DNA of 6,294 nucleotides. Origin: Oscillospiraceae bacterium (GTDB taxonomy: Bacteria > Bacillota > Clostridia > Oscillospirales > Ruminococcaceae). Shown in pieces: positions 5,422 through 6,294 of the stretch. The stretch lies in assembly GCA_017396055.1 (NCBI GenBank), contig JAFQND010000018.1, positions 1 to 6,294 of the forward strand, given 5' to 3'. Below the pieces are notes generated by a model. It did not search any database. It was not told the DNA's origin and saw only the letters and a program-made list of their open reading frames with translations. Every line of letters starts with the position of its first letter. The stretch's first letter is position 1. Both the position numbers and the translations under genes were made by a program.

Positions 5422-6294
5422 ATGCCTATCCGTATCGTACCCGCAAGCGGTCTGGAAAAGATCTTTCTGGAAAAAGGCCCCGCCGGCTCCTATAAGGGCG
5501 GCAGCCTTTTAAGCAACGAAAACTATTCCTTCCAGTTCGCTTTCATCAGCGGCGGTGCCGGCGGCGAGGGAAGCTGGTCACTGGCCGATATCACCGTTGA
5601 ATCGGACATCACCGACAATCTGGAACTGTATCTTGTCAAAAATGTCCCTGTTCATGTCGCCACCTATGCCCGGTATGACCAGGGTTATCACGACCATAAA
5701 GCCGGCATGTACCCCGACCCCCTGATCCCGTTGAAAAAGGGCGATCAGGTCAAGATCGTGTACAGTAAATGGCACTCCATCTGGGTCCGTGTCAAGGGCG
5801 ATATCGCTCCCGGCAAACATACCGTCCGCCTGACTCTCAGCGGTCAGAAGTGCGGTACCTCCTCCGCCGAAGTGGAGTTGAATGTTCTGGCGGCAAAGCT
5901 GCCCGAGCAGGAGCTTATTTATACCAACTGGTTCCATTGCGACTGTGTCGCCGACCTGCATCACAAAGAGATCTTCTCGGACGAGTACTGGACCGTCATG
6001 GAAAAGCATATGAAGCTGTACGGCGAAAACGGCATCAACATGATCCTGGTGCCCGCCTTCACTCCTCCTCTGGATACCCCCGTCGGCGCGGAGAGAATGA
6101 CCGCCCAGCTGGTCGGCGTCACCAAAGAAGGGGAGAAGTACACCTTCGATTTCACCCTGTTTGACAAGTACATCGCTTCTGCAAAGAAGTTCGGCGTCAA
6201 ATGGTTCGAGCACAGCCATCTGTTCACCCAGTGGGGCGTTGAGCACGCACCCAAGATCATGGCTACCGTCGACGGCGAATACAAACGCATCTTC
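5422..6294 (+). CDS. GH123-type (DUF4091) glycoside hydrolase, copy 2 (3' end outside window)
   Basis: The first 291 residues of a second cytoplasmic GH123-type protein, open to the last base of the window. It aligns with residues 1-292 of the preceding gene at about 75% identity (roughly 220 identical). It shares the N-terminus (IRIVPASGLEKIFL, 3-16), NWFHCDC (169-175), FTPPLDT (213-219) and EHSHLFTQWG (263-272). The visible part stops about 40 residues before the position of the Asp-Glu catalytic pair, so activity cannot be judged. Divergence is strongest at residues 42-58, where an aromatic/Arg-containing stretch in copy 1 is replaced by a Gly-rich one, and at 88-95 and 111-117, all in the N-terminal domain; the catalytic-side motifs are nearly unchanged. 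There is no signal peptide. The frame has no stop or frameshift in the window, and 548 aa would predict about 770 more bases downstream. Differing substrate or linkage preference from copy 1 is possible but inferred. Confidence 0.88.
   Translation, partial: MPIRIVPASGLEKIFLEKGPAGSYKGGSLLSNENYSFQFAFISGGAGGEGSWSLADITVESDITDNLELYLVKNVPVHVATYARYDQGYHDHKAGMYPDPLIPLKKGDQVKIVYSKWHSIWVRVKGDIAPGKHTVRLTLSGQKCGTSSAEVELNVLAAKLPEQELIYTNWFHCDCVADLHHKEIFSDEYWTVMEKHMKLYGENGINMILVPAFTPPLDTPVGAERMTAQLVGVTKEGEKYTFDFTLFDKYIASAKKFGVKWFEHSHLFTQWGVEHAPKIMATVDGEYKRIF

Overview
This window looks like a carbohydrate-utilisation locus from an anaerobic member of the Bacillota, most likely a gut Clostridia/Oscillospirales-type bacterium. 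That placement is an inference. It rests on strong AAGGAG-type ribosome binding sites, sigma-A-like TTGACT/TATGAT promoters, compact U-tailed hairpin terminators, GC-rich coding with AT-rich intergenic DNA, and the resemblance of the proteins to Firmicutes families. All five genes lie on the + strand. I see no mobile element, tRNA, rRNA or CRISPR.

Layout. (1) Bases 1-820 hold a MurR/RpiR-family regulator (HTH plus SIS sugar-phosphate-binding domain) whose first few codons lie before the window; it ends in a clear terminator. (2) Bases 982-2157 and 2314-3480 hold two tandem paralogous Gfo/Idh/MocA NAD(P)-dependent oxidoreductases, about 78% identical by hand alignment. Each has its own promoter and its own terminator. 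(3) Bases 3740-5386 and 5422 to the window end hold two tandem paralogous GH123-type (formerly DUF4091) glycoside hydrolases, about 75% identical over the visible part. They are 35 bp apart with no terminator between them, behind one promoter with a roughly 113-nt leader. The second is cut by the window edge before its catalytic pair.

How the genes may work together. Neither hydrolase has a signal peptide, so they should act in the cytoplasm on an imported sugar or glycan. The oxidoreductases could oxidise, epimerise or otherwise process the same sugar, and the RpiR protein is a plausible sensor of a phosphorylated (amino)sugar intermediate. GH123 is known for beta-N-acetylgalactosaminidase activity, so a GalNAc-containing substrate is a reasonable first guess, but the sequence does not prove it.

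The least explained parts are the control regions. There is an 18-bp perfect-armed AT-rich inverted repeat upstream of the first oxidoreductase. A 19-bp inverted repeat lies on the predicted transcription start of the hydrolase operon and is followed by six T's. The strongest unusual genetic signal is the A-A'-B-B' pattern of two independently paired gene families. For three genes an in-frame ATG upstream of the ribosome binding site would give a wrong, longer start; the starts chosen here are explained in each entry.
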